Below, in pieces: positions 21,511 to 33,907 of a stretch of 64,000 bases of DNA. Source of the stretch: Ustilaginoidea virens. Its lineage: Eukaryota; Ascomycota; Sordariomycetes; Hypocreales; Clavicipitaceae. Position numbers and translations under genes: made by a program. The notes beneath the pieces were generated by a model. The model was not told where the DNA came from, searched no databases, and saw nothing but the letters and a program-made list of their open reading frames with translations. Each line of letters begins with the position of its first letter. Position 1 is the stretch's first letter. The stretch lies in assembly GCF_000687475.1 (NCBI RefSeq), contig NC_057319.1:4950001-5014000 (forward strand). Reading direction: 5' to 3'.

Positions 21511-22558
21511 ATGGGTCTGGGGCTTGTCTTGTTCCTCGCCTCTGCGGTGCTAGGTGCTGACCTGCCCTCTATCCAAATCAAGGTTCACACATGTCCCTGA
21601 TCCTCCCCCCCTACATGGCCGTTGCTCAAAATCCCCCATTGCTGACCCCCCCCCCCTGCAGGGCTCCAAATTCTTCTATCCCAACGGAACGCAGTTCTTC
21701 ATCAAGGGCATCGCCTACCAGCAAGACTCCTCCCCCGGCGGCGCAACCACCAACTCATCCGCCACCTTCACCGACCCCCTCGCCGACGAGGCTAGTTGCA
21801 AGCGCGACATCCCCCTCCTCCAGCAGCTGCAGACCAACGTCATCCGCACATATGCCATCGACCCGACCGCCGACCACTCGGCCTGCATGAAGCTGCTCAG
21901 CGACGCGGGCATCTACGTCCTCTCCGACCTGGGCAATCCCCAGCAGTCCATCAACCGCGGCAACCCCGAGTGGAACGTCGACCTCTTGGCCCACTACCAA
22001 AAGGTGGTCGACAGCCTCGCCAGCTACAGCAACGTCATCGGCTTCTTCGCCGGCAACGAGGTGACCAACAATGCCACCACCACTCCCGCTTCCGCCTACG
22101 TCAAGGCCGCCGTGCGCGACGTCAAGCGGTACATCAAGAATCAGAACTACCGCCCCATGGGGGTGGGCTACGCGGCCGACGACGACGCCGACATTAGGGA
22201 CCAGATCTCCGCCTACTTCAACTGCGGCCCGGCCGAGGACTCGGTCGACTTCCTGGGCTGCAACGTGTACGAGTGGTGCGGGAAGCAGACGTTTGAGAGC
22301 TCGGGGTATAACCGCCTCCTGGAGTCGTTTCAGTCCTTTTCCGTGCCCGTCTTCTTTGGCGAGTACGGCTGCAACTTGCCCGGTGGCGCGGCTGACCGCA
22401 TCTTTGACGACACGGCGGCGCTATATGTGTCCAACATGACGGCCGTGTTTAGCGGTGGCTTTGTCTACGAGTACTTTGAAGAAGCCAACGACTACGGTAC
22501 GTATTCTGCCTTTGTTCTTTCCTTCTTTGTTTTCTTTTTTCCTTTTGTTCCTTTTGTT

Positions 22559-22598
<40 letters not shown>

Positions 22599-23329
22599 GT
22601 TGCTTTTGCCTCCTTTCTCTCTGCCCCTTTTCTCCACTCCCTTGTCAGCTCGGTCCAAGCTGCAGGGCTAACATCCCTCAAACAGGCCTTGTCAAAGTTA
22701 GCGACGGCTCAGCCACCAAGCTCAAAGACTTTGCCGCTCTGCAGAAGCAAATCAGCGCCGTAAGCCCCGAAGGCGTCCAAATGTCCGACTACAGCCCGTC
22801 CAACAAAGCCGCCGACTGCCCGGCCGTCAATGCAAAGTGGCAGGCCAGCCCGCAACTGCCTCCCACCCCCAACGCCGACGCCTGCAGCTGCATGGCCAAG
22901 GCGGCAGAGTGTGTCGTGGCCAATAGCACCGACGCCAAGGACTACGGCAGCATCTTCGGCTTCATCTGCGGCTCCAACGGGGATCTCTGCAAGGGCATCA
23001 ACGCAAACACCTCGACCGGCGTCTACGGCGCGTACAGCATGTGCAGCGACAAGGACAAGTTGACCTACGTCCTAAACCAGTATTACTCGAGCAACGGAAA
23101 GGCGAGCACGTCGTGCAGCTTCAAGGGCAGCGCGCAGACCCAGACTGCCTCGGGCAGCCTCAGCCATTGCGATTCTCTGGCCGCCGCGTCCGCTTCCGGG
23201 TCCGGCAACTCGAGCGCCAGCGGGAACGGGGGCTCCAACAGTGCGGGCACGGCTGTCGCTGCCTTGGGTTTCTGGTCGGCGAGTGCGTTGCTGTTGACGA
23301 TGCTGGCTAGCGCGGCGGTTTCTTTGTAA
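21511..23329 (+). CDS. GPI-anchored GH72 beta-1,3-glucanosyltransferase with X8 (CBM43) domain
   Basis: The enzyme cuts and rejoins beta-1,3-glucan chains in the cell wall, acting outside the plasma membrane (Gas1/Gel family). Three exons: 21511-21582, 21662-22496 and 22686-23329, all in phase, 516 residues. The signal peptide is residues 1-16 (MGLGLVLFLASAVLGA). The GH72 domain runs from about 24 to 330, with the acid/base in GFFAGNEV (E157) and the nucleophile in FFGEYGC (E258). The X8 domain, about 375-460, has the usual six-Cys layout (CSCMAKAAECVV, FICG, LCKGI, YSMCS, SCSF). A Ser/Gly linker and a hydrophobic C terminus (last ~22 residues) give the GPI signal. The second intron (22497-22685) holds 37 consecutive T at 22561-22597. 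Confidence 0.95.
22561..22597. repeat. Poly-T tract of 37 bases inside an intron
   Basis: Unbroken T run on the coding strand of the second intron of the GH72 gene, about 90 bases before the CAG acceptor. Confidence 0.9.
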
Positions 23330-24464
23330 ATAAGGCCCTATGCATGGGCGATGCCTCTCGCGTGCTCTTTATTTTTATTTTCAATTTTTTTTTTTCATTT
23401 ATGCGTTCGTAGGATGAATCGTACTGTTGACAGTAATGGACAAGGCTCGGCGGGACTTGGGACTGGGGCCAGACGGCAGACGCCGTCGTTCAGTTGCCGC
23501 GGCTAGTCGATGGTGGCTGGAAAAATGTTGAGCCAATGTCACAAGTTTGATGATAATTTCTACCGAGCGGGTGGTTGGCTCAGGGGCAGGACCTCATCAT
23601 TGGTCCGAGCTGGTCACGTGGCGCTCTTGGTGCCGCAAGGTTCCCCCTTCCTTCTCCATGCAGCTTTCGACAGTTGACCGACTCGTCCGCAGAATCACCA
23701 GCTCTTCAAGCGCTCGGCTGGGGAAAGTTGACCATGGACTCGGCGTCTCGAAATCCGTGTTCCTGCAGAAGCCCGCTCCAATGCTCCTTTCAAGAGACAG
23801 CACGCCGGGCTCCACGACTTGTCGAGCCTACACGTTGACTGCCACAACCGCCACACAAACAGAACGCATGCAGTACCCATTCGAACAAAGCCAACATTTG
23901 CATCATCTCCCTGACCGCCGTCTCGGTGCTGGAGCCCAAAAACGGAGGGACGGAGGGACGGAGGGACCATGGCGGTGCTGTCCGGGAGAGGACGGCGTCA
24001 ATGCCACGCTGGACGAACGGCAACAGTCTGTCACGGAGCGGCCCTGGTGTAAGAAAGCACACTGGCGTCGCACCGCAAAACACACCGCTCGCTGCTATTG
24101 ACCGTCGATATTCGGCGCGGTATTTTGCCGCGTCAAAGTCCTCCAGCTCCAAGCACCAACGCTCACGTCCCCCGGGCGCTTTGTACTCCAGCAGGACGAG
24201 CCGACGTATGCGCACTCCACCAAGAGTCATGGCCACGATTCACCCGTCGAGCCACGTGCTGGGATTTCCGGGTGCAAAGGGGGACTTCAGAAAAGGCAGT
24301 TTTGCTGTGGATTACCTGCATGACAGACAGCCCGATTGATTAATGACAACCGAGCTGCGTGGTTTATATATGCTGCTTCAAGCCAACCAAATCACCTCCA
24401 CGGACTACATCCATACTGTTCTGAACCTGTTCAACCCGCAGCAATGACTCCGAAAGAACGCCAG
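23330..24464. other. Convergent intergenic region, no gene
   Basis: It lies between the 3' ends of the glucanosyltransferase and the L-amino acid oxidase. An open frame at 23547-24101 has no recognisable domain. A GGACGGAG repeat (23943-23966) is the only structure noticed. Confidence 0.5.
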
Positions 24465-26756
24465 CTAACCCTTGATCCACGGAACCATCCACTTCGTCAC
24501 AGCCGCCTTGGCCTCATCCACCAGACCCAGCTCTGCAACTGTCAGTCACCGTTCAATCAATGAAAGGAGGGAGCGGGAGCCTCGTCCACGTACCGAGCAT
24601 CATCTGCACCGCCCCTCTGATTCCCGAATCCAGCGCCGAAGAAAGCCAGCCGTGCGTGTACGAAGTGTGTTCGCCAATGAAAATCATCTACAGAAAAACG
24701 TCAGCCCACCACTCCTCTCCAAAAGGGGGCGACTCTCTCCGAGCAACTCACATTCTTGTGCACCTTGAAATACTCGGGCATGTAAAGCTCGTGCTGCCCA
24801 GCCGAGGGGTTCGCAAAGGCCCCCACGGCGTTGGGATCCAGCGACCAGCACTTCCTCCGCCCCTTGCCCGTGAACAAGCGCCGGGTGTACTCGCCGTGGA
24901 TCTCGGCAACCGCGTCGACAACGTACCGCACGTGCTCCTCCTCCGACATGGTGGTCATCCTCGCCACCTCGTGGCTCGACGACGCGTCAATGTACGTGCC
25001 CAGCAGGGTGGCCGGTCCCGTCCCGTTCAGGTTGTACGAGGGGTAGCAGAACTGCCCTATGCCGGGAATGTCCGTCGTGGTGCTGCAGCTGCCAAAGATG
25101 GGGTTCGCCATCTTCTCCCAGAACCGGTCCGAGTACTCGAGGGCCACCTTGCAGTTGGTGTCGTAGACGAGGTTCTTGATGGCGTTGAGCATGGTGACGC
25201 CCATGCCCGGCAGGCGCCACTGACGCACGACGGTGAAGGGCGCCGACACGATGGCGTAGTCAAACGTGGACTGCTGGAAGCGGGCGTCCATGAAGGACTC
25301 TTTCCACTCGAGCGTGACCTTGCCGCCGGCGTGCTTGACGCGCTCGACGCGCGTGTTGAAGCGCACCCTGCCATGGACCAGGGGCTGGAACGCCCGCGGG
25401 AGCCGGCTGAAGCCTCCGTCAATCATCTTCCACGTGTCGGCGCTCTCGTACGCGAGGTCGTAGAGGTACTCCCAGAAGCTGCCCTGGGGGTCCTGCTGCT
25501 GGACCAGGATGTCGGTGCTGTTGAGGCTGCCCCCGAGGAACTGCGAGACAAAGGCGAACTCGGACCACCGGTCGCCCTTTTGCTTGCCGAGGAGGAGGCC
25601 GCCGTCGTTCCACTCCCTGTGGGCCTTGTACATGTTCTGCACCATCTTGAGCGTGAAGCCCCGGCCGGGCAAGGCGCCTTGCAGCTTCTTGCTCGTGGCT
25701 CTTGTCTCCGCGCCGTACCCAAACGCCTGCGAGAGACGCGCGTCGTTCCTGACCTGCTTGACGGTCGGGGGTAGTCCGTCCGGCAGGCGGATGCCCCCAA
25801 AGTACTGCAGCCCGTTGTCGCTCTCCTCGATCCAGTCGACGACGCGCACGCGCAGGTCGTCGTCGCGGTCCTTGTTCATCCTGTTGAGCTCGCGGACGAG
25901 CTCCAACACCAGCTGCGTGTCCGACATGTTGTACCGCTTGCCGCTATCCGGGTCCACGTAGTCGTTGGGCAGCCTCATGGCCCCCAGCTCCTGGTACGAG
26001 TAGTCTGACGGTCCTCCGCTGAGGTACTCGGTGTGGACACGCCCGCCGAGCCGGTCCGAGGCTTCGAGGACGTGGACGTCGCTGAAGCCGGCCTGGTGCA
26101 AGACCAGGTACGTCATGAGGCCGGCCAGCCCGGCGCCGACAATGCCGATGCTGCGCTTCTTTGCGCGCCCGACGTCCCCCGCGCCCGGCTGCCTCTGTTT
26201 CAGGGCGTTTACGCCGTCGAACCACGGACCGAGCACGTCGAAGCCGTTGGCCTCGGTCATGGCTACTGGCTCTGGGAACAAGCAAAACTCCCCCCCCAAA
26301 AAAAAAACACACACACGCACGCACGCCCCCGTTAGCACGCTTCTACGCAGGAGAGGGAAAAAGACGGTCGTGACGAGACTGACTGGGTGCTGCTCCGGCC
26401 GCCTCCCGGGCAGAAAGACGGCGCGGCGCGCTGCGACCGACCAAGGTGCCGGCCTCGTCCCATGCCGAGATGCACCCGCCGCTCGGGGCGTCGCGGGGAA
26501 TCGCCCACACGAGCCGAGAGGCCCTGATGCCCGAGTCGCTCGTCGCCACCACGTGGTCGGCGCCTCGGGGCGAGAGTGCCGCGCAAGAGCCGTACGTGTG
26601 GGTGATGGGCCCCGGGACGCGCCGCAATGGCGAGGCGTGGACCGTTGCCAGCCGCGCATCCAGCCCACGCTCCAGGTCAATGGCAATGGGGAGAGGAGGA
26701 GCCCGTCCCTGCGCACAGACTGCCAAAGCAGCTACGAGGAATGTCTTGTTGCCCAT
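24465..26756 (-). CDS. Secreted flavin L-amino acid oxidase
   Basis: It oxidises L-amino acids to keto acids, ammonia and hydrogen peroxide outside the cell, feeding nitrogen and sometimes providing antimicrobial peroxide. Four exons: 26756-26384, 26271-24752, 24687-24594 and 24532-24465; all junctions keep phase, 684 residues. Exon 1 gives a signal peptide (MGNKTFLVAALAVCAQG) and the family's N-terminal propeptide-like region. The first intron (donor GTCAGT) is inferred from phase and from the family's layout; the region is also open in another frame, which could mislead gene finders into starting at 26260. The FAD dinucleotide fold is GIVGAGLAGL (167-176), followed by EASDRLGGRVHT. The C terminus has FIGEHTSYTHGWLSSALDSG, the flavin-contacting end of the monoamine-oxidase fold. 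No KDEL or membrane anchor is visible. Confidence 0.92.
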
Positions 26757-26920
26757 GATGAACCGGCGGCGGCGAGCAAGACGGCAGGCTGCTCAGGGCA
26801 CGAGGACAGCCCTGGTGTATTTGATTGCCGCGAAAAGGGCGAAACCCAGTTCTTCCAAGGGCTGCTCGTCCGTCCCCCGTCGACGCTGGTTCCTTGCTTC
26901 CTTGCCCATGCCCCCTTTTG

Positions 26921-27028
26921 TCGTTCAGACAGCTTTCCCGGGATGGCATATCAGTCGGAAAGAGGCCGTCACTGTCGTTCAGACAGCTTCCCCTGGCATG
27001 GCTTATCAGCCGGAAAGAGTCCGTCACC
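26921..27028. repeat. Imperfect 54-bp direct tandem repeat
   Basis: Copy 1 is 26921-26974 and copy 2 is 26975-27028, head to tail with no spacer. Both begin TCGTTCAGACAGCTT and contain GGCAT(A/G) followed by TATCAG and CGGAAAGAG; they differ at about eight to ten positions. The repeat lies 165-270 bases upstream of the oxidase start, so it may form part of its promoter. Confidence 0.85.
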
Positions 27029-27936
27029 CCAATGCCAGGGTGCCGGGATCCTCGGGCTGACCATGAGAAAATCGCAAAGCCATCCGCGGCTGAGGCATTT
27101 AAAAATCAAAAAACCCTGAACCCTGAACCCTGACCTGAACCCTGCCAACCATGTTCATCGACCGCTCCGCCGCACGTCGGAAACCCTGAATCCCGTCGCC
27201 CGTCTCGCCAGGGCATCAAGTGCTTGTTATCCGAAGCACCACACCCCACGCGAACCACAGCCCCGCGAGAGACACATATTCACAGCTTCAACGGGCGACC
27301 ACGCTATGATTCCTAGCTTCCCCCCCCTTGGACGCCACGCGGACATCGGAGGTTTGTCGCCGTTTCCGGAAACCCGCTCCAGCCCTGCAGCCTCTCGCCG
27401 TCGGCGCATCGCATCGCGTCGCGCGCGTCGCATTGCGCGGGGTGACTTGACGGCAATATTGGCGCCCTTGTCTCGCTCGGGTCGACCCGCGTGCAGGCTC
27501 GCAGACGGGGCACCCCCCCCCCGGACGCCTTGAGAAGCGGCGGCTGTCTTTGCGCCGAACCTGGCCGTCTGCAATCTGCGCCTGTTGACCGCGCTGAGTC
27601 GTGCCTGGTGGCTTGCGCAGAAACGCGACCGGGGCTCACTTGTGCGGCGGCCCCCCCCTTCGCCTGGATGGCATCGTATGTATCATGGCCCGGTCGGTTC
27701 GGGTACGCGTCGACCCTGCTGAGGACTCGCGCGCGCCGCTGCTGCTAGCCGTCTTCGCTCGCCGTGCTGTTCTCCGCCGTGTCCAAGTGTCGTTGCCCTC
27801 ATTGCGTGGAGACGAGCGAGCTTACTCCGTACCGCGTGGCTTGGTGCCCAATAAACCCCGCCCCTGTTCAACTCAGCGTCTTGCAGATGCAGATGGTTTT
27901 GCGCCTCTTTCTATTTTGGCTCTTTTTCTTTTCGCT

Positions 27937-28009
27937 GCTCAGTGCTCAGTGCTCAGTGCCTCGTGCTTCCTGCCTCGTTCTTCCTGCCTCGTGCTTCCTG
28001 CCTCGTGCC
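27937..28009. repeat. Short tandem repeat block
   Basis: Three GCTCAGT units are followed by about four copies of a 14-bp unit TGCCTCGTGCTTCC with one variant. Confidence 0.75.
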
Positions 28010-28374
28010 GGATCCGATCCTTGTACCAACCAAAGCAGCGCATCACCGCGCGTCAAAAGGGGGCTGACCGGGGGAACAGACCCGAGGGAAAGAGATTTAA
28101 GCCGGCATCAAACTCGAAATTGGTATTGTCTTCCCACACCCCCAACCACGTCAAACCTGATTCTATCCAAAAATACGTACTCCGTCCCTCGCACATTCTC
28201 CGACGAACCCGTCTCGTCAAAGGCCCCAATCCGGGGTAACAAGAATGCCCCGTTGCGCCTTTCCCTGTCCCTTTCCCTGTCCCGCAAGCGTTGTCCGCAC
28301 ATCGTCCGTCACATTGGGCCTCGTTTCTCGTCCCGTCTGCCCCCCCAACCCGTGTCTGCAAGATCCATCGCCCT

Positions 28375-31300
28375 TCAGAGCCTCCCGCTCCGAATCTCCT
28401 TTTCGAATATCTTGACTCCCCACACGTCGTAGAACTGTAGCGGGCCGACTGTTGTATATCGCAGCCTTGATCCGCTGTCGCTGTCGGAATCCTCGCTGTC
28501 GCTGTCAGAGTCCAGCCCGTCCAGCGGCATCAGAGGGTAATCCGGAGACGAGCTGGCGCCCCACGACGCTGACGCGTGGGCCTTGTCCTTCCCCTTGTCA
28601 CTGGCTCGCTTCGTCGGCGCCTCGGTGCACGACTCGGCGGCGTCATCTGACGGCCGAATCACGCGGTCTACCCGGTCGTCCTCCATCGCGATCCACTCCA
28701 GCTTCAGCTCCGGATGGTGGGATAGGTTGTCCACCATGAATCGCAGAATCTCCCGCATGACCCAGATGCAGGTGTCGTTGTTTCTGAAGTGAAGGATGTT
28801 GATGGCCCGCAGACTGACGAGGCCGGAAAAGTATTGCATAAAAGCGTGCTGCAACGGGAGACAGGGTTGGCATTTGAACGACAAGACGGCGATAGGGGGA
28901 CAATTCAGTGAACAAAAAAAGGGGGTACAAAAGGGGGACAATACAAAGAATCGCGTAGACAGCACGTACCACTGCATGAATGTTGAAACTCAACGCCAGC
29001 TCCTCGAGCTTAGTGCCTCGGGTGCAGATGAGTATCATGGTCTTCTCATTTGCGTCCCAGTTTGGACCGTTCGACTCATCCTTAATCATCAGCCTCTTGA
29101 GCGTGGGCACGTGCTTCTTGAGAACCAGCCGCCGTATCTGGTCCATCGAGGTGGCTGTTCGCGGCGCAAAGCTCTCCGGCTTGTGCTTGAGGCTGCGCTC
29201 CAACATGAACAGGTCATCCAGGCGTGGCAGTTGCGCCATGCACGTCAAAAAGGCTGCCGACACATGATCCGTAAAGACGCTCCTCAGCGCGAGTGGCCGA
29301 TGCTTCTGCTCCTTGGAAAGCATCGACCAGATCGGTGCCTGATTCCCCACGTTGATGAGCGTTAGCTCCCTGATGCAAGAAACGTCAATCGCCCGTGACA
29401 GAACCGACGCCTTGACTGGAACCAGGCAGATTTTCAGCGTTTCCAGCGACATCCCCCTTGTCTTGCGGGTATACGCATCCATGTTTCGCTTGGCGTCCTC
29501 CTCCTTTCGTGAGGCGGGTGATTGAAGCATCTCCTCAATCTCGGATTCGAGTATCCGAATCTCATTCGACACTTCTATCGCGCTCCGATTAAGAATGGCC
29601 AGCTCCGACTCGAGGGAACCAACAGCCGCAGGCTGTCCCTGGCTTACTCGATCATCGCGCAGCTCCAGAACGCGTTGTCCAACTTCGTGCATCAGCCGGT
29701 GCAGCTGTACGAGTTTCTCCGCAACGGCAGCTCGATCTTCCTTGGTGAGTCTGGGGTCCAACTTGATACCATCCTGCGCGTGTTGTTGAGCAGGAGACAC
29801 GCTCGTCTCCGATTCGCAGATACACTCGCCACGGGCGGCAGAACGGCAAGCGTTGGAAATCTGGCTGGCCTCGGGATTCCTTGGTTTTCCTGAGATATCC
29901 TCGCTTCGTTGCTCAGCAAAGTCATCCGTGTGCCCCATGTCAACATTTTCCGGCAAAAGGTCTGCTCCCGTCTTTGAGCAACGGCTGAGCCCCTCGCCGC
30001 CCCCGGCTGGAATTCCTTCTTCTGTAGTAGCACGTCTACTCCCCGAGTTGGTCAATCGGCCTGCGGCAAAGTCATTCTCTGCGCGCTCTTCTGCCGGGTT
30101 CCAAGAACTCTCAGCAGCGCCCGGTGGTTGAGTCTGAAACGACCCGATTCCCTGCTGCCGGCTCGATGGCCGATCATTGCTTGCTGCAGACTTGGTGCAC
30201 CGCTTGCCGTGGCTACGGCTCGGATCTGTTTCCACATATTTACGCGCGGCCTTTTCAATCATGTCCAGAACTACCTGCTGAGAGATGGAAAAGTCCTTGG
30301 ATCCGTTCATCATCGTCGTTAACCGCGTCGAAGCGGCTTTTATGGAGGCAACAAACTCTTCGCGGGGGTCGACATGGGGTGCTTCGCAACCTTCTGCTTT
30401 GATGCTGGACAATGTTTGGAGATTTAGTGAAGCAGTGAGTTGCATCGGAGTCTTTTTACTCAAGTGCGGCTCTTTGATTCCGAAAACGTTTCCAAACACC
30501 AGGTCCTGGAGTTTCCGTTCCTCTTGAGCCCGGAATATTTTGGCAGGACCGTTCGCGCTGTAATCTTGCTGCTCTTCCGTCGATGCAAGTACGTTGAATT
30601 CATCTTCAGCGTCCGAGTCATCGACTTCCGAGTCCTGAGGCGGCCTACGAGCCTGTTGCGCCAGCGCATCGGAAAGTGATAGTTGAAGTTCCTTCAACGT
30701 CGAAAAAGAATTATGCACGCAAGCTGCCATCTCGGGGATGACGTCTAGACTGTCAATATCCAGCACAGACAAACTCTTGAGTTCTTTGAACCCAGATAAG
30801 GTGGACGGTTCAGCAACACCGGAACCTTTCTTCCCAGCTTTGCTTTTCGGCCACGGTCGAGAAGAGGGTGGCAACAAAGCGGGAGGCGGCCCGGGAGTTG
30901 GGCTTCCAGATACGAGAAGAGAGGATGGCGTGGAAGTTGCATAAGGTTGCATGGGTGAAATCGAATCATGCCGGTGACCATTTGGCTGACCAAGAGGATC
31001 CAGATCCGTATATATAGGAAGAGGAGGGGGTGGTGTATAGTACGAATCGCCAGCCTGTAGGCGCAGATGTAGCCTCTTGAGCGATCTAATGCGGTGAAGC
31101 TGAGCGTATACTGGGCGGCTGAGCTCAACGCGGATGTTCCAACTGCAGACGATGGAAAGAAGAAAGAGAAATCAGTTAGAAAAAGGGGGGGAATGTCGAT
31201 GCAATGAGACTATTCGAAACCTGCCCGGGGAGGCAAAAGTCGCCCAGACAGCCACATAGAACTTACCGAAATGACTCCAAAGAATGAGCTCGCTTCAAGG

Positions 31301-31904
31301 TCAAATGCAGCAACGTGTTGAAGAATTTACCGCAGCTAGTACTGTACAAATACGGGTGATATGAATGCTCGCCTTTGGCACCAGCACTGAGGGTGTCCAT
31401 GGAGAGATCCTTCAAGTGCTTGGCATAGTTGTACTCGCTCGTCGAGAGAGTATCGAGACCTCCGGCCAGCCCATCAATGGGGGAATCAAAATTGACATCA
31501 TCATCATCCGGGAAGACGATGTGGAAATTTCGATAGAGTTGTGACGACGCCAGATGATGGAAGTGCTTACAGACGAGTGCAAGGCAGATCAAATCGCCTT
31601 GTGTGCACTATCACGACGGCCAAGCAGTTTCGTTAGCGACCAGGCAACACCTGCTTTCCAACGTGACGGTGTTGAAGCAAGGTGGCTGCTACAATTCCTT
31701 CAGTAGAGTCTGAGTTTGCGGTCTGGGAAAGTAGACGAGGCCTGCGAGCAAGCAACAACCAAAAGCTCCAACCATCCATCCAAGCTACCGTTGCGGCGGG
31801 ATTGCCAAGGGAAGGGGATCGGCGAGCGCATGACTTACATAGGAAACGATTTCACGCTGCGTCTCTTCCGGCAGGTCCAAGATTGCAATGACGGGTTTCG
31901 ACAT
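28375..31904 (-). CDS. Large F-box protein with long disordered centre and leucine-rich flanks
   Basis: It probably acts as a substrate adaptor of an SCF ubiquitin ligase. Four exons: 31904-31839, 31607-31267, 31142-28970 and 28848-28375, in phase, 1017 residues. The N terminus (about 8-48) reads ILDLPEETQREIVSY, then CLALVCKHFHHLASSQLYRNF, a clear F-box split by an intron. Leucine-rich-repeat-like pieces occur at about 105-185 (LLHLTLKRAHSLESF, LKRLHLRLQAG) and again from about 640 (LETLKICLVP, IRELTLINVG, LPRLDDLFML, LKRLMI, LEELALSFNI). Between them is a low-complexity Ser/Pro/Gln region with a helical coiled-coil segment (SLESELAILNRSAIEVSNEIRILESEIEEML). The tail is acidic with repeated Asp-Ser. 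The substrate is unknown. Confidence 0.85.
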
Positions 31905-33907
31905 TTTCCTGGTTACTGAAGCCTCGCAGCCAGTTGCTGCTGCTGAATTGCTGTACGGACGAAGTGGTGCGGCGAAACAAAGAACTGGCGGGGAGGGGCA
32001 GCTCCGCGATGCCAATGATGGAACGACGACGGTAAGCACGGCGCCCTCGCAGGATAGACAAAGGGCTCTGGATTCCTGGTTTGTTCCGTCCGATCTGATT
32101 TCGGGTTTCTCAAACACCTGGAGGGAGGGGGGCACAGAACGCTGGCGACGCAGACAGGAGCGGGGTTGTCGACGCTGGAGGCCGTTGCCGCGACGCCAGC
32201 AGCACGGAGGCTCGGAGGCAGGGCGCTCGAATATATGCAGTCGATTCGAGGCCAGCCGATGATGCCAAGTCGAAGCGGAGCACTGGAACTCGTGGGATGG
32301 ATGAATGGGGGTCCTGAATATGCACGAGTGATTGAGTGCATGCGATCGGCGCGGTCCAATGAGCGAGCAGTCAGCCTCACGATCCGCCACTGGAACTGCC
32401 GGGGGGGGGGGGGGGGGGGGGGCTTGAAGCCAGTGAAGCTAGTGGGCCGGCGGGGTTCTTTCCGGCCAAGGAGAGAGCCAAGGAGAAGGAAGCTTGGGGA
32501 AAGTTTCCATATGTTGTTTTGAACAAGGCCTTTGTCTCCTATGGGGGAAAAGGGGGTCGACTTTCAACAAGGAAGCAGTTCTTGCTGTCATGTTCCGTTC
32601 GTAAAGGAAGCTGGAGGATGCCCGAGCATGGCAGGATGCAGTCCACAGTGCGCCACTGCACACTGCGCACTGCACACTGTCATTTTTTCTTTGAAAACTC
32701 GGGACGGCAATTCGCTGCTTCCCCGTCCGGCTGGACGAGACCAATGGCGTCTCACCTGGATCTGGCCAATGGCAGGGTTGCTTGGGGATAATTCGAGGCG
32801 ACAGATGATTGGGGAGCCAAACATAGAGCAGCTGATTGGCTAGCGGCGGACAAGGGTTCCATTGCGATGGGCTTGTTACGCTTGTTACTCCATGCATAAA
32901 TCGCCCCTGATAGGTACCTACCTAGCCAAAGGCAAGATGCATGTGCCAAGTGCCAAGTGCCAAATGCCAAATGCCAAAGGAAGACGTACTCCGTACCCGC
33001 GGCAAGATTTCGTACCTGGCAGCCGTGTTTAGGTGGAGGGGTTGACAGTGCGTGCGTCCTTTGCTCCGTGAATTGCTGCTATGCTTTCTCGACGAGTCCA
33101 TCCCAGGCACTGACTGTACGTTCATACTGTGTACACGCCTCGCAGCACCATCATGTCCGGTAGTAGTAAGTACCTAAGTACCTATGTACCCGTCGGTTCC
33201 AACTTTCCACTGGCCCCCTACAGACGGGAAGGTCCCATCAGCAGGGTCCGCAACTGCCTAGGCACTCCGTCGACTTTCGTCACCTGATTGTCATGCTCCT
33301 TGCAGCTTGCGAAGTCGCATAGGCCCTTCTCGATTGATACATCAGGTTGTCTGGTGAATCATGAGCCAAGACGCCCATGCATCTAGCCGTTTTTGCGATA
33401 ATGCTGACGATTCACGACGCAAGACGCAATCCATCATAGCCCCGTATGATGTATGATGTGCTCTAAGCCTCCAACTGCGCCGTGCAGCACGGTGCGTGTT
33501 TCACACTTGCCCGCTTGCAGCTTAGTGGCCGGCCCACATTTGCCCCCTGCACCTTGACCTCTTCAAGCTTTCGGCCGCTCATGCGCCCCATCTCGTGCCT
33601 GGTCGTCGCACAATACATTCTCGTTTCCAGCTTCGAGTTCCTCCATTTCTCCATTTCTCCCTTTTTTTTTTTTTTTTTTTTTTTCCTCGTATATAAAGTC
33701 AGCCTTCTTTCGAAGAAAAAATAAAGAAAGAAAAAAAGAAAGAAAAAGCGCAGTCGACGTCCCAGCATTGCCTAGAATATAAATTCCCGTCTCCCTCACT
33801 TGGCAACAAAGCAGTGCGGCTTTTGGCCGCGACGGGGCCCATGTCGGTGCCCCAGACTGTTTTCCCTTGTGGCCTCCATATCCAGCACACTTGCATACTT
33901 GGGGACA
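31905..33907. other. Divergent promoter region between F-box and transglutaminase-like genes
   Basis: About 2 kb without a supported gene. It holds G22 at 32401-32422, CACTGC/GCACT repeats at 32650-32680, GCCAAGT/GCCAAAT repeats at 32944-32980, TACTCCGTA at about 32984, TAGGTACCTA-type palindromes at about 32911 and 33169-33190, and T23 at 33662-33684 in the leader of the downstream gene. Confidence 0.6.

Larger units (their letters stand above)
26757..28374. other. Promoter side of the oxidase gene with repeats
   Basis: About 1.6 kb without a supported gene. It contains the 54-bp direct repeat (26921-27028), four CCCTGAA-type units at 27113-27150, a C-rich run near 27511-27520, and a CTCAGTG/TGCCTCGTGCTTCC repeat block (27937-28009). 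Confidence 0.55.

Noticed and set aside
24560..25774. 404-codon plus-strand frame over the L-amino acid oxidase
   Set aside because: Antisense shadow with no family resemblance.
27113..27150. Telomere-like CCCTGAA repeats
   Set aside because: The unit is not the fungal telomere repeat CCCTAA, only about four copies exist, and housekeeping genes flank it on both sides.
33800..33907. 36-residue N-terminal extension of the Cyk3-like protein
   Set aside because: The ATG at 33908 has better context and begins family-like sequence; the extension resembles leader.
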